Assembly (NCBI GenBank): GCA_017547885.1
Contig: JAFYOP010000005.1
Coordinates: 1 to 64,000, forward strand
Direction: 5' to 3'
Origin: Clostridia bacterium
Lineage (GTDB): Bacteria; Bacillota; Clostridia; Christensenellales; CAG-138
Length of the DNA: 64,000 nucleotides
Each line of letters opens with the position of its first letter. Position 1 is the first letter of the stretch. The position numbers were made by a program, and so were the translations under genes. The notes beneath the pieces are model-generated. The model saw only the letters and a list, made by a program, of their open reading frames with translations, ran no database searches and had not been told where the DNA came from. Below are positions 40,658 to 48,672 of this stretch, piece by piece.

Positions 40658-41452
40658 TTATCTTATTCTATTTTCAAACCTTTCAACCACACCCAGCAGC
40701 CTGCCATCCAGCCGCTTTCTGCACTCTGCTTTAAGCTCATCACTTACCCCATAAAACCCCTCGGCAATGCTGCCGGCGATGGCGGTGAGAGTGTCGCAGT
40801 CGCCGCCTAAGGACACGGCGGTGCGTATCACGTCCTCGAAGTCATTGCCCTCAAGGAAGGCTGTGATGGCCTCAGGAAACGTCTCCTGACAGCTTTCCAC
40901 ATGGAAGTATGTTGGACGAATTTCGTCGCAGGTGCGGTTAAGGTTATAGCCGAATTCCTGCTCCATGTAGGCCTTTATATCGGCTTTGCTGTGGCCTGTG
41001 CGGGCGAGGAATATGGCGGAGGCTGTGGCCTCTGCGCCCTTGATGCCCTCGGGATGGTTGTGGGTAACGTCGGCGGACAAACGTGCCATGCGGCGTACGG
41101 TTTCCATGTCGTTGTACAGCCATGCCGCAGAGGATACACGCATAGCAGAGCCGTTGCCGTAGCTATTGTAGGGCTTGGGGTCAAGGTTAAGCCAAACCAT
41201 GAAGCGACCGCCGTAGCCCGCATCGGGGTACAGCTTGCCGTACTTGCGCATGGAATCCACCAGCTTCTGTCGTATCTCATCATCTGTGCTATCAGAGGCG
41301 CAGTCCATAAGGGCCTCTGCCACGGCAATGGTCATCACGGTATCGTCGGTAAAGTGAGATTCTGAGGAGAACAGGGGAAACTCCTTGCTCTTATTGCCAC
41401 GGTCAAACTCATAGGGGCTGCCGATTATATCTCCAAGTATTGCTCCAAACAT
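40658..41452 (-). CDS. ADP-ribosylglycohydrolase (DraG family)
   Basis: 264 residues. DraG hallmarks: GAILGDIIGSPYEF at the N-terminus, HFTDDTVMTIAVAEALM with the metal-binding Thr-Asp-Asp, GNGSAMRVSSAAWLY, SADVTHNHPEGIKGA, and SLGGDCDTLTAIAGSIAEGFYG with the second metal site (Asp-x-Asp-Thr). These enzymes remove ADP-ribose from proteins or small molecules. Two 3' remnants of similar genes lie at 19553 and 33512. Monocistronic, with a terminator 8 nt after the stop. Confidence 0.93.
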   Translation of the reverse strand: MFGAILGDIIGSPYEFDRGNKSKEFPLFSSESHFTDDTVMTIAVAEALMDCASDSTDDEIRQKLVDSMRKYGKLYPDAGYGGRFMVWLNLDPKPYNSYGNGSAMRVSSAAWLYNDMETVRRMARLSADVTHNHPEGIKGAEATASAIFLARTGHSKADIKAYMEQEFGYNLNRTCDEIRPTYFHVESCQETFPEAITAFLEGNDFEDVIRTAVSLGGDCDTLTAIAGSIAEGFYGVSDELKAECRKRLDGRLLGVVERFENRIR

Positions 41453-41543
41453 GATTAATTACCTCCTCGTTCATTGTACCTTAATTATAATGAACAGGGT
41501 AGGGGAAGTGGTCGCACGGAGGGCGACAAAAAGCAGGGGTGAC

Positions 41544-42233
41544 CTACGCCCCTGCCAGCAGCTGCTCCATTATATCGTCCAGAGCTTTGTTTGGCCTGCC
41601 GGTGATCTCAAGGTTACTTCGCTTTTGCGCACCGTGGTTTTCATAGTACTCGGCAAAGGTTTTGCGGAAGGCTTTGTCGAATTGCTCGAGGGTATGGGTT
41701 ATTTCCTTATCTGCGTGATACTCGGGAGCGTTTTTTACGTACATCTTTGCGAAATACCGTACCTGAGAGTACAGCAGATCCCGCAGGAATATGTTGCCGT
41801 CAAAGACCACGGACAGCTCACCGTCGTAGTCGGTGCCGGTGCAGAGGGCGTGGATGGCGCCTGTGCTGCCCATGGGCACCATATCCACCAGCTTGGAGCG
41901 GGTATCACTGTAATCAAGGCCGTCATACAGGCGTGAGGCCTCAAGGAGCAGGACACGCAGGTCTTCCGGGGAGATGGCGTTTTCAATGTCGATTGGCTCT
42001 GCGTCCAGAGCTTTCATATAATTATATGGCCCGGTGATATCCACGGTTTTCACATCCAGAGGGGCATCCATGGTGCAGTAATATAGCAGGCACACCGGCT
42101 GACCGTCACGGAGGGTTTCACTGTATTCGTAATACAGTATGTCCCGGAAGGAATACTGGGGATAAATGGACAGATCCACATATTCGCCTTTGCGTAACAT
42201 ATCAAGGTTCCAGAAGAATTGGAATATCTGCAT
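41544..42233 (-). CDS. Unknown soluble protein
   Basis: 229 residues from the ATG at 42233-42231, with AGGAGG 8 nt upstream; a start 18 nt earlier is less likely. No family that I recognise. The sequence is acidic and aromatic, starts MQIFQFFWNLDMLRKGEYVD, and lacks signal peptide, membrane spans or catalytic motifs. The leftward neighbour is the ADP-ribosylglycohydrolase, 91 nt away, so the two may be co-expressed, but no function follows from that. Confidence 0.7.
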   Translation of the reverse strand: MQIFQFFWNLDMLRKGEYVDLSIYPQYSFRDILYYEYSETLRDGQPVCLLYYCTMDAPLDVKTVDITGPYNYMKALDAEPIDIENAISPEDLRVLLLEASRLYDGLDYSDTRSKLVDMVPMGSTGAIHALCTGTDYDGELSVVFDGNIFLRDLLYSQVRYFAKMYVKNAPEYHADKEITHTLEQFDKAFRKTFAEYYENHGAQKRSNLEITGRPNKALDDIMEQLLAGA

Positions 42234-42380
42234 AAAAGGCCTCCTATGCACAAATATAACCTTATACGGTTATATTATAGGGATATAGTCAGCCTGTCAA
42301 CCGCATGAGGTTAATATGGGCAAGAATAAAATGCTACCATAATCACATCTTAACCATAGACGGTGAAACGAGGTGATGAT

Positions 42381-42623
42381 GTGACTTATGCAGAAGCAAT
42401 AGCTATTCGCATGGCGGCAATATGCAAGGAAAAGAACATCACCTTGAATAAGTTAGCTACACTATCTGGGTTGCGTCAATCTACACTGGATAATATAGCG
42501 AAAGGGAATACCAAGAATCCAACTTTGCGTACATTGCATTGTATTGCGGTTGGATTAGGAATAACGGTATCGGAACTGCTGGATTTTGCAGAATTAAACG
42601 AAGCCGTTTTTGATGGAGATTAG
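42381..42623 (+). CDS. XRE-family helix-turn-helix regulator
   Basis: 80 residues from a GTG with GAGGTGAT upstream; a GTG 18 nt earlier is in frame. HTH: ITLNKLATLSGLRQSTLDNIAKG (about 20-42), then the family tail NPTLRTLHCIAVGLGITVSELL. Single-domain XRE proteins repress nearby genes or act genome-wide. It stands alone between divergent genes, with a strong terminator right after it. Confidence 0.88.
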   Translation: MTYAEAIAIRMAAICKEKNITLNKLATLSGLRQSTLDNIAKGNTKNPTLRTLHCIAVGLGITVSELLDFAELNEAVFDGD

Positions 42624-42637
42624 GAATAGAGTACATT

Positions 42638-42665
42638 GAAAGCCGGGACATCCCGGCTTTCTTTA
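42638..42665 (+). terminator. Terminator after the XRE gene
   Basis: GAAAGCCGGGA (42638-42648), loop CA, TCCCGGCTTTC (42651-42661), then TTTAT. Confidence 0.85.
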
Positions 42666-42736
42666 TGCTTTTCTGTTGATTTGTTCCCCACGGCGGGGTA
42701 ATATCATGTTATCAAAAGAATTGGAGAGCATAACGC

Positions 42737-43501
42737 ATGAAAAAGATAGCAGTCATCACCGGCGCGTCCTCCGGCATGGGCAGAGAGTTCGTATACGCTG
42801 TGGATAAGGAATTTCAGCTGGATGAGATATGGGTAATCGCCCGCCGCAAGGAACGCCTTGAGGAGCTGCAGGCAGAGTGCAAGACCCCTGTGCGGCCCAT
42901 ACCCATGGACCTTAGCGACAACGCAAGCTACGCCGCATACAAGGATATGCTGGAGGCGGAAAAGCCTCAGGTGCATCTGCTGATAAACGCCGCAGGCTAC
43001 GGCCTTTTCGGCACATTTGACGAAATGGAGCTGGACAATCAGCTGGGCATAATCGACCTGAACGACAAGGCCCTCACCGCCATGTGCCTGCTGAGCCTAC
43101 CATATATGCACAAGGGGGATTCCATCATCAACCTTGGCTCCAATTCCAGTTGGCAGCCTGTGCCGTATCTTTCTGTTTACGGCGCAACCAAGGCGTATGT
43201 TCTCAGCTTCAGCCGTGCCATCGGCCGTGAGCTCAAGAGCAGGGGAATATTCGTAATGTGTGTATGCCCCGGCTGGATCAAGACCGAGTTTATGGATCGT
43301 GCCGTCCATGACGATACCATCAAATACTACGACCGCTGGTACACCGCAAAGCAGGTCATCGACAAGGCCATGAAGGACTTCCGCAAGAAAAAGAAGGTGT
43401 CCATTCTGGGCTTCCCTGTGCGGATGCAGGTACGCATGGTAAAGCTGCTGCCGGTGGACTGGATAATGAACATCTGGTGCAGGCAGCAGGGGAAGAAGTA
43501 G
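42737..43501 (+). CDS. Short-chain dehydrogenase/reductase
   Basis: 254 residues, classical SDR. Cofactor motif ITGASSGMGREF (TGxxxGxG, about 7-18), an Arg-Arg pair after strand 2 (IARRKERLEEL) favouring NADP(H), NAAGYGLFG (NAAG motif), the catalytic Ser in LGSNSSWQP and Tyr-x3-Lys in YGATKAYVLSFSRA. VCPGWIKTEF matches the PG motif. The substrate cannot be predicted. Ribosome site GGAGAG upstream; apparently monocistronic. Confidence 0.92.
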   Translation: MKKIAVITGASSGMGREFVYAVDKEFQLDEIWVIARRKERLEELQAECKTPVRPIPMDLSDNASYAAYKDMLEAEKPQVHLLINAAGYGLFGTFDEMELDNQLGIIDLNDKALTAMCLLSLPYMHKGDSIINLGSNSSWQPVPYLSVYGATKAYVLSFSRAIGRELKSRGIFVMCVCPGWIKTEFMDRAVHDDTIKYYDRWYTAKQVIDKAMKDFRKKKKVSILGFPVRMQVRMVKLLPVDWIMNIWCRQQGKK

Positions 43502-43598
43502 AAAAATTCAGATTCATTTGTTAAATTGTGACCATATCACGGAAGACCTCCATTAATTAATGTATATTACGTACATTAAGCAATGGAGGTTTTTTATT

Positions 43599-43754
43599 GT
43601 GGAAAAGGCAAAGAGGATGAAAAGAAAGGCCTTTGTGGCACAGGAGCTGTGCGTGGCCTGCGGCTGCTGCGTAAAGGTATGCCCCATGGGCGCCATACAG
43701 ATAATGAAGGGCATTATGGCGGCTGTGGTTTTGCAAAAGACCATTTCCATGTGA
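43599..43754 (+). CDS. Short 4Fe-4S ferredoxin-like protein, possibly truncated
   Basis: 51 residues from a GTG at 43599 with GGAGG upstream. It holds one complete 4Fe-4S motif, CVACGCCVKVCPMGAI, in the context of a two-cluster ferredoxin start (KAFVAQELCVACGCC). The second cluster is missing: after IMKGI the sequence shifts to MAAVVLQKTISM and stops. In the +1 frame a Cys-Gly-x-x-x-Asp-His tail is readable, so a frameshift or deletion in a two-cluster ferredoxin is likely. Its last codons overlap the terminator stem. Confidence 0.6.
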   Translation: MEKAKRMKRKAFVAQELCVACGCCVKVCPMGAIQIMKGIMAAVVLQKTISM

Positions 43755-43790
43755 ACTGATAACTCAGTACATTTGGAGATGGTCTTTTCT
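43735..43790 (+). terminator. Long-stem terminator overlapping the ferredoxin end
   Basis: AAAAGACCATTTCC (43735-43748) pairs with GGAGATGGTCTTTT (43775-43788), one G-U pair, across a 26-nt loop. Confidence 0.7.
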
Positions 43791-43954
43791 ATCTAAAAAG
43801 AATTTAACAAGATTGAGAATTATTCTTAATTTGGTGATTTTGTCACAGAAGTATGGTTATGGAATCGCTATAATAAGGCCATAAAAGAAAACAGAAACAA
43901 AAAACCACTGAAAAAACTAAAATTTAAATACTAAAACATCAGGAGGAGAAAAAC

Positions 43955-44818
43955 ATGAATTACAGCGCATTGATACAGAATCGTAAGTCCGTAAGGGCCT
44001 TTATTGAAAAAGCAGTTTGCACTTCCGAACTGGAGAGCATCAAGGAATACTACAGCAAGTCCGTAAAGAGACTGTTCCCCGAATACAAGACCGAACTGCT
44101 GGTGCTGGGCACCGAGGCAAGGGAAGCTCTTGAAGGAGCAGCCGGATACAGCAGCTACCTGGTAGGCGCACCCCATTATCTGGTACTTCTCTCCGAGAAG
44201 GCAGAGTACGCAGTAGAGAACGCCGGCTACATCATGGAAGACCTGGTAATCAAACTGGCCGACCTGAACCTTGACAGCTGCTGGCTCACCTTCACCGAAA
44301 GCGAGAAGGTAAAGAAGGCCATCGGTGTAGAGAGCGAACTGGAAGTAGCCGCCATCGTAGCATTCGGCTACGGCGTAAAGACCACCAAGCGTCTCAGGCT
44401 CAATATCCAGAGCATGTCCAATGTGGACATCACCGCCCAGCGCCACTACGTAGACCCCAAGCTCGGTATCAACGACATGGTCTTCATGAACTCCTGGGGC
44501 AACAGCGAAGGCGTTGAAGAGTACATCGGATTCTTCGATGACATGCTGTGGGAAGCCTTCTACGCAGCCACCCTGGCTCCCAGCTATCTGAACCGCCAGG
44601 CCTACGGCTTCGTAATCAGCAACGGCCGCATCACCCTCATCAGCAAGCCCGACGAGTACAACACCGAACTTGACAGCAAGCTGAACTTCGGCATCGTGCT
44701 CCTGCACTTCACCGCCATCGCCCAGGGCTGGGCACCCACCATCAAGTGGGAGTTCGGCGGAGAACCCAGCTTCCAGCTCCCCGAAGGATACAAAGTGGTT
44801 GCCAGCTGCAGCCTGTAA
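43955..44818 (+). CDS. Nitroreductase-like flavoprotein (TM1586 type)
   Basis: 287 residues, AGGAGGAG upstream. It starts YSALIQNRKSVRAFIEKAV, the RxSxRxF flavin-contact motif of nitroreductases, and continues as a double half-domain, as in the putative TM1586 nitroreductase family (about 250-290 residues in one chain). ADLNLDSCWL and FGYGVKTTKR fit the flavin-binding regions of the first half; YAATLAPSYLNRQAYGF fits the second. FMN-dependent reduction of an unknown substrate is likely. Monocistronic with a terminator at 44904. Confidence 0.82.
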   Translation: MNYSALIQNRKSVRAFIEKAVCTSELESIKEYYSKSVKRLFPEYKTELLVLGTEAREALEGAAGYSSYLVGAPHYLVLLSEKAEYAVENAGYIMEDLVIKLADLNLDSCWLTFTESEKVKKAIGVESELEVAAIVAFGYGVKTTKRLRLNIQSMSNVDITAQRHYVDPKLGINDMVFMNSWGNSEGVEEYIGFFDDMLWEAFYAATLAPSYLNRQAYGFVISNGRITLISKPDEYNTELDSKLNFGIVLLHFTAIAQGWAPTIKWEFGGEPSFQLPEGYKVVASCSL

Positions 44819-44903
44819 GATAAGTTTAAAAACACAGAAAGGAGGTACTCGAGCAGAAACAACACCGAAAAAATACACCAACAATAATATAAGCGCCATA
44901 TAC

Positions 44904-44942
44904 ACCCGGCCCCCTGTCGAAAGATAGGGGGCTGGGTATTTG
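44904..44942 (+). terminator. Terminator after the nitroreductase gene
   Basis: ACCCGGCCCCCT (44904-44915) pairs with AGGGGGCTGGGT (44926-44937; one G-U), then ATTTGT. Confidence 0.85.
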
Positions 44943-44960
44943 TATGCATAGTGCAAAAAG

Positions 44961-44988
44961 AGACTTTCGCAGTCGGGTGCGAGAGTCT
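44961..44988. promoter_or_regulatory. Inverted repeat just upstream of the defence promoter
   Basis: AGACTTTCGC (44961-44970) and GCGAGAGTCT (44979-44988) are near-perfect inverted repeats (one mismatch), with centre-to-centre spacing of 18 bp, ending one base before the -35 of the XRE/methylase promoter. A likely operator for the XRE protein encoded 64 nt downstream; no T-tract follows, so it is not a terminator. Confidence 0.5.
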
Positions 44989-44989
44989 A

Positions 44990-45018
44990 TTGTTATGTGA
45001 TCAGGTTAGGAGTATAAT
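44990..45018 (+). promoter_or_regulatory. Promoter of the XRE/DISARM-like operon
   Basis: TTGTTA (44990-44995), 17-bp spacer, TATAAT (45013-45018). The expected start is near 45025, about 27 nt before the XRE GTG codon. Confidence 0.75.
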
Positions 45019-45051
45019 AATGTTAATATTTGTCCTTGGAGGTCGAAACAA

Positions 45052-45264
45052 GTGGCAATTTCTTATAACAAGCTTTGGAAGCTCCTTGTGGATAAAAAGA
45101 TGAGCAAGGCTGACCTGCGCAAAGCGGCAGGAATTGCTCCGAATACCATGACGCGCTTGCGCCGTGATGAGGAAGTGACACTTGCGGTGTTGCATAAAAT
45201 ATGTTCAACATTGGATGTGGATATTGGGGATATTATGTCTTTTCTTCCAGATGAGGAAGAATGA
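45052..45264 (+). CDS. XRE-family regulator at the head of the defence operon
   Basis: 70 residues from a GTG with GGAGG 10 nt upstream. It is the compact Cro/CI-type HTH: SKADLRKAAGIAPNTMTRLRRDEEVTLAVLHKICSTLDVDIGDI. Small XRE proteins of this kind often control restriction-modification and phage-defence operons so that the methylase is made first. It is followed within 81 nt by the C5 methylase and preceded by an inverted repeat next to its promoter, which supports autoregulation of the whole operon. Confidence 0.88.
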   Translation: MAISYNKLWKLLVDKKMSKADLRKAAGIAPNTMTRLRRDEEVTLAVLHKICSTLDVDIGDIMSFLPDEEE

Positions 45265-45345
45265 GTTCTCGTATGCACAGTATTCCATTTAAGCGGATTG
45301 ATTTAGACGCGCGATCAAGAGTAATTTAGAATGGTGGAGCGGATT

Positions 45346-46620
45346 ATGCCAAAATATCTTGACTTGTTTGCTGGCGCGGGTGGCCTATCAGAAGGATTTG
45401 TCCGTGCCGGATATGAGCCTGTTGCTCACGTGGAAATGGATGTGGCTGCATGCTATAGCCTTAGGACCCGTGCAGCATATCATTGGCTTAAAAAGGAGAA
45501 CAAAATAAGTATATATCACAAGTATCTCAACAACGAAATCTCTCGTAGTGAGTTTTATGAGCACGTTCCCAAGCCAGTTTTGGAATCGGTATTAAACTAC
45601 GAGATATCGGAGGAAACACTGCCTCCTATTTTCTCGAAGATTGATGCCATACTAGATGGAAAACAGTTGGATCTGATAGTTGGTGGTCCACCTTGCCAAG
45701 CGTACTCTATTGCGGGGCGATCCCGCTCTGAGAACAAGATGGTTGGAGACAAGAGAAACTATCTCTATAAACTGTATGCAGAGTTTTTGAAGCACTACCA
45801 GCCTAAATACTTTGTGTTTGAAAATGTGGTCGGGCTATTGTCTGCAAAAGACGAAGACGGTACGATGCATCTGGACAATATGCGTAAACTATTTAATGAT
45901 TACGGTTATTCTACGGAATTCCGCACATTAAATGCATTAGATTACGGTGTTCTCCAAAATAGAAGAAGAATTATTCTGATTGGAAAACGAGGAGAGCATG
46001 AAGGATTTTATCCTAAGATTCCTACGGTTGAAAATGCTTTTAAGGTAGATGAGCTGTTTTCTGATTTGCCTTCAATCCAATCTGGAGAAGGCGTTATTAC
46101 GCCAGTAAAAACCAATCCATATCTGGGTAAGTATCTTTACAATTCAGGGATCAAAGAGTATGACCAAGAACCGGTTACATTCCATCAAGCTCGTCCTCAC
46201 ACAAAACAGGATTTGGAAATCTATCGTATTATTGTAGAGTCTTGGAATGAAAAGAATGTGCGAATTTCCTATACCGATCTGCCAGAAAGACTCCGTACCC
46301 ACAACAACACGAAGTGCTTCTTGGACCGTTTTAAAGTAGTTGCAGGGAATCTTTCATACGCGCAGACTGTAGTGGCGCATATTTGTCGTGATGGACACTA
46401 CTACATTCATCCCGATATCAAACAAAACAGATCTCTGACACCCAGAGAAGCTGCGAGAATCCAGACCTTCCCGGACAATTATTATTTCGAATCTGTTACC
46501 GTAAAACCATCACGAACTCTGGCTTATAAGCAGATAGGAAATGCAGTTCCGGTTTGCTTGGCCCACAGTGTAGCAAAAGCATTATTGGATCGATTTGTAA
46601 AGGATGAGAACAATGACTAA
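45346..46620 (+). CDS. DNA (cytosine-5) methyltransferase, DrmMII-like
   Basis: 424 residues from the ATG at 45346 (GGAG upstream); an ATG 15 nt earlier is possible. All C5-methylase motifs are visible: I DLFAGAGGLSEGF, IV GGPPCQAYSIAGR with the catalytic Pro-Cys, VI FENV, VIII LQNRRRI, and X KQIGNAVPV. The target recognition domain lies between VIII and X. It would mark host DNA as self for the DISARM-like system downstream. The matching Vsr gene near the operon end supports 5-methylcytosine chemistry. Confidence 0.92.
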   Translation: MPKYLDLFAGAGGLSEGFVRAGYEPVAHVEMDVAACYSLRTRAAYHWLKKENKISIYHKYLNNEISRSEFYEHVPKPVLESVLNYEISEETLPPIFSKIDAILDGKQLDLIVGGPPCQAYSIAGRSRSENKMVGDKRNYLYKLYAEFLKHYQPKYFVFENVVGLLSAKDEDGTMHLDNMRKLFNDYGYSTEFRTLNALDYGVLQNRRRIILIGKRGEHEGFYPKIPTVENAFKVDELFSDLPSIQSGEGVITPVKTNPYLGKYLYNSGIKEYDQEPVTFHQARPHTKQDLEIYRIIVESWNEKNVRISYTDLPERLRTHNNTKCFLDRFKVVAGNLSYAQTVVAHICRDGHYYIHPDIKQNRSLTPREAARIQTFPDNYYFESVTVKPSRTLAYKQIGNAVPVCLAHSVAKALLDRFVKDENND

Positions 46621-48652
46621 TAATCAGACAATGGCAATGTTCTATCAAAACTTCATGGAAGAAGTTTTGTTTGCTGCGGATAAAGAAACAAGTGGCTGGA
46701 CAACAGAAGATTTTCTCACATCTGTTATGCTGGAATATCTCGAAGAGGCCGGAGAGGTAACCGACCCTATTATTTGTCCGTTCAGAGGCCGTGGACTGCA
46801 GTTAAATGCGTACGCATTCTCGGAGGACTGCGAAAATATTGATATCTTTGTAAGTATCTTTTCGGATAATGATGTTCCACGTTCTGTCTCGCAAACGGAT
46901 GTTGATGCCTCAATAAAGAGAGCTATAGAGCTTTATCACAGGGCAACTAATGATCTGTATACCGCATTTCAAAAAGATAACGATACCTACGAGTTCGCAA
47001 TCTCTATTTTTCAGAATAGAAGCAATATTAAAACGGTTCGAATCTGTGCATTGACCAATGGATTGGTAAAACCGATCCCGTTCAAGAATATTACAATTGG
47101 TGGAGCGGAAGTGTCCTTTAATATCTGGGATATCGACCGTCTATATCGTTGTGTTTCTTCAGGAAAAATGCGTGAAACTATCGAGATTGATTTTGAAGAA
47201 AAATTCCAGAAGACAATTCCCTGTATTGAGAACAGCACAAGTGACAAGTACAGTGTTTACCTTGCCATTATCAATGGCGAGCTTTTGGCAGCGCTTTATG
47301 ATGAATTCCGGGACAGGCTTCTTGAGAAGAATGTGCGCTCTTTTCTACAGGTGAAGGGCGGCGTCAACAAGGGAATTCGTGATACGCTGAGAGATGAACC
47401 GGACATGTTCCTGGCATACAACAATGGTATTTCTGTTACTGCAGAAAGTGTAGAGATTGTTCGCGACGAAAATGGCAAGCCGTCCATTAAAAGCATCAGA
47501 GATATGCAAATTGTTAACGGCGGCCAGACAACGGCATCCATTTTCAATGCTCGGAATGATAAGAAAATTGCGGCCGACCTGTCGAAAGTGTTCGTTCAGA
47601 TGAAGTTGTCTGTCATCCAATCGACGGAGGCGATGGACGAGATTGTGCCCAGAATTTCTACTTTTGCAAATACGCAGAACAAAATTCAGGTTGCTGACTT
47701 CTCTGCAAATGATCCTTTCCACAGACGAATTGAAGAACTGTCCAGAACAGTATGGGCTCCCGCTCAGAGCGGTATGAAGCCTCAAAACTGGTTCTATGAG
47801 CGTGCCCGTGGCCAGTACGCAGACATGCTGTCCAGAGAGTCTACTCCCAAACGCAAGAAAGAATACAAGGAAACTCACCCGCTGTTTACAAAGACTGATT
47901 TGGCGAAATACGAAAACACATGGGATCAGCTTCCTTATCAGGTCAGTGAAGGCGCGCAGAAAAACTTCCACAAGTTTATGCTGCGGTTGAAAGATTACAA
48001 GGGTTTTGTTCCTGATGAAGCTTATTACCATAATCTGATTGCCAAAGCAATCCTGTTCCGTCAGACAGAAAAGCTTGTTCAAAAGCAACAGTACGGCGGC
48101 TACAGGGCCAATATTGTTACATACACGCTCGCTTTCCTGTCCTACAAGACTGCACAGCGTATTGACCTTGAGCGGATATGGAAGGAACAGACTCTCACAC
48201 CGGCTCTTGAATGGGAGATTATTGAAGTTTCCAAGTTTGTTCAAAAGTTGATTGTAAATCCTCCTGGCGGAGCAAACGTTGGAGAATGGTGTAAAAAAGA
48301 AAAGTGCTGGCAGGCAATTCGTGACTACGAATATGTGATCAGTGACGCGCTGCAGGGAGAATTGATTTCCGTAGCACGGCCTACTGCGGGTCCGCAACCG
48401 GCAACCAGCAGCATTGCATCGCTTACAGAGGAAGACCAGAAATTGATTGATACTGTTGCAGCCATTCCTGCTGAGACTTGGTTTGCGTTGTCCAGATGGG
48501 CAAAAGAAACCAAGAACTTCCAGCCGTGGCAAAGAAGCTTGCTGTTCTCTGTTGGTGGAGTTGTCGGAAGAGGCCAAAAACCGAGTATTAAACAAGCCGG
48601 TCATGCGATGAAAGCTTATAACGAAGCGCTTACTAAGGGATTTAGCATCTGA
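46613..48652 (+). CDS. AIPR-family abortive-infection protein
   Basis: 679 residues from the ATG at 46613, overlapping the methylase stop and preceded by AAGGATGAG; an ATG 9 nt earlier is in frame. The AIPR domain is clear in the middle: FLQVKGGVNKGIRDTL, then MFLAYNNGISVTAE and the hallmark MQIVNGGQTTASIFNA (about 300). The C-terminal 300 residues are helical. AIPR proteins are linked by gene context and early plasmid studies to abortive infection and restriction-like loci; the chemistry is not settled. AIPR as an integral gene of a DISARM-like operon is unusual. Confidence 0.85.
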   Translation: MTNNQTMAMFYQNFMEEVLFAADKETSGWTTEDFLTSVMLEYLEEAGEVTDPIICPFRGRGLQLNAYAFSEDCENIDIFVSIFSDNDVPRSVSQTDVDASIKRAIELYHRATNDLYTAFQKDNDTYEFAISIFQNRSNIKTVRICALTNGLVKPIPFKNITIGGAEVSFNIWDIDRLYRCVSSGKMRETIEIDFEEKFQKTIPCIENSTSDKYSVYLAIINGELLAALYDEFRDRLLEKNVRSFLQVKGGVNKGIRDTLRDEPDMFLAYNNGISVTAESVEIVRDENGKPSIKSIRDMQIVNGGQTTASIFNARNDKKIAADLSKVFVQMKLSVIQSTEAMDEIVPRISTFANTQNKIQVADFSANDPFHRRIEELSRTVWAPAQSGMKPQNWFYERARGQYADMLSRESTPKRKKEYKETHPLFTKTDLAKYENTWDQLPYQVSEGAQKNFHKFMLRLKDYKGFVPDEAYYHNLIAKAILFRQTEKLVQKQQYGGYRANIVTYTLAFLSYKTAQRIDLERIWKEQTLTPALEWEIIEVSKFVQKLIVNPPGGANVGEWCKKEKCWQAIRDYEYVISDALQGELISVARPTAGPQPATSSIASLTEEDQKLIDTVAAIPAETWFALSRWAKETKNFQPWQRSLLFSVGGVVGRGQKPSIKQAGHAMKAYNEALTKGFSI

Positions 48653-48672
48653 TTGTGTGAGGAGGGACTCGT

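Noticed and set aside
47345-48604. 419-codon frame opposite the AIPR gene
   Set aside because: Shadow; the AIPR hallmark motif is on the plus strand.
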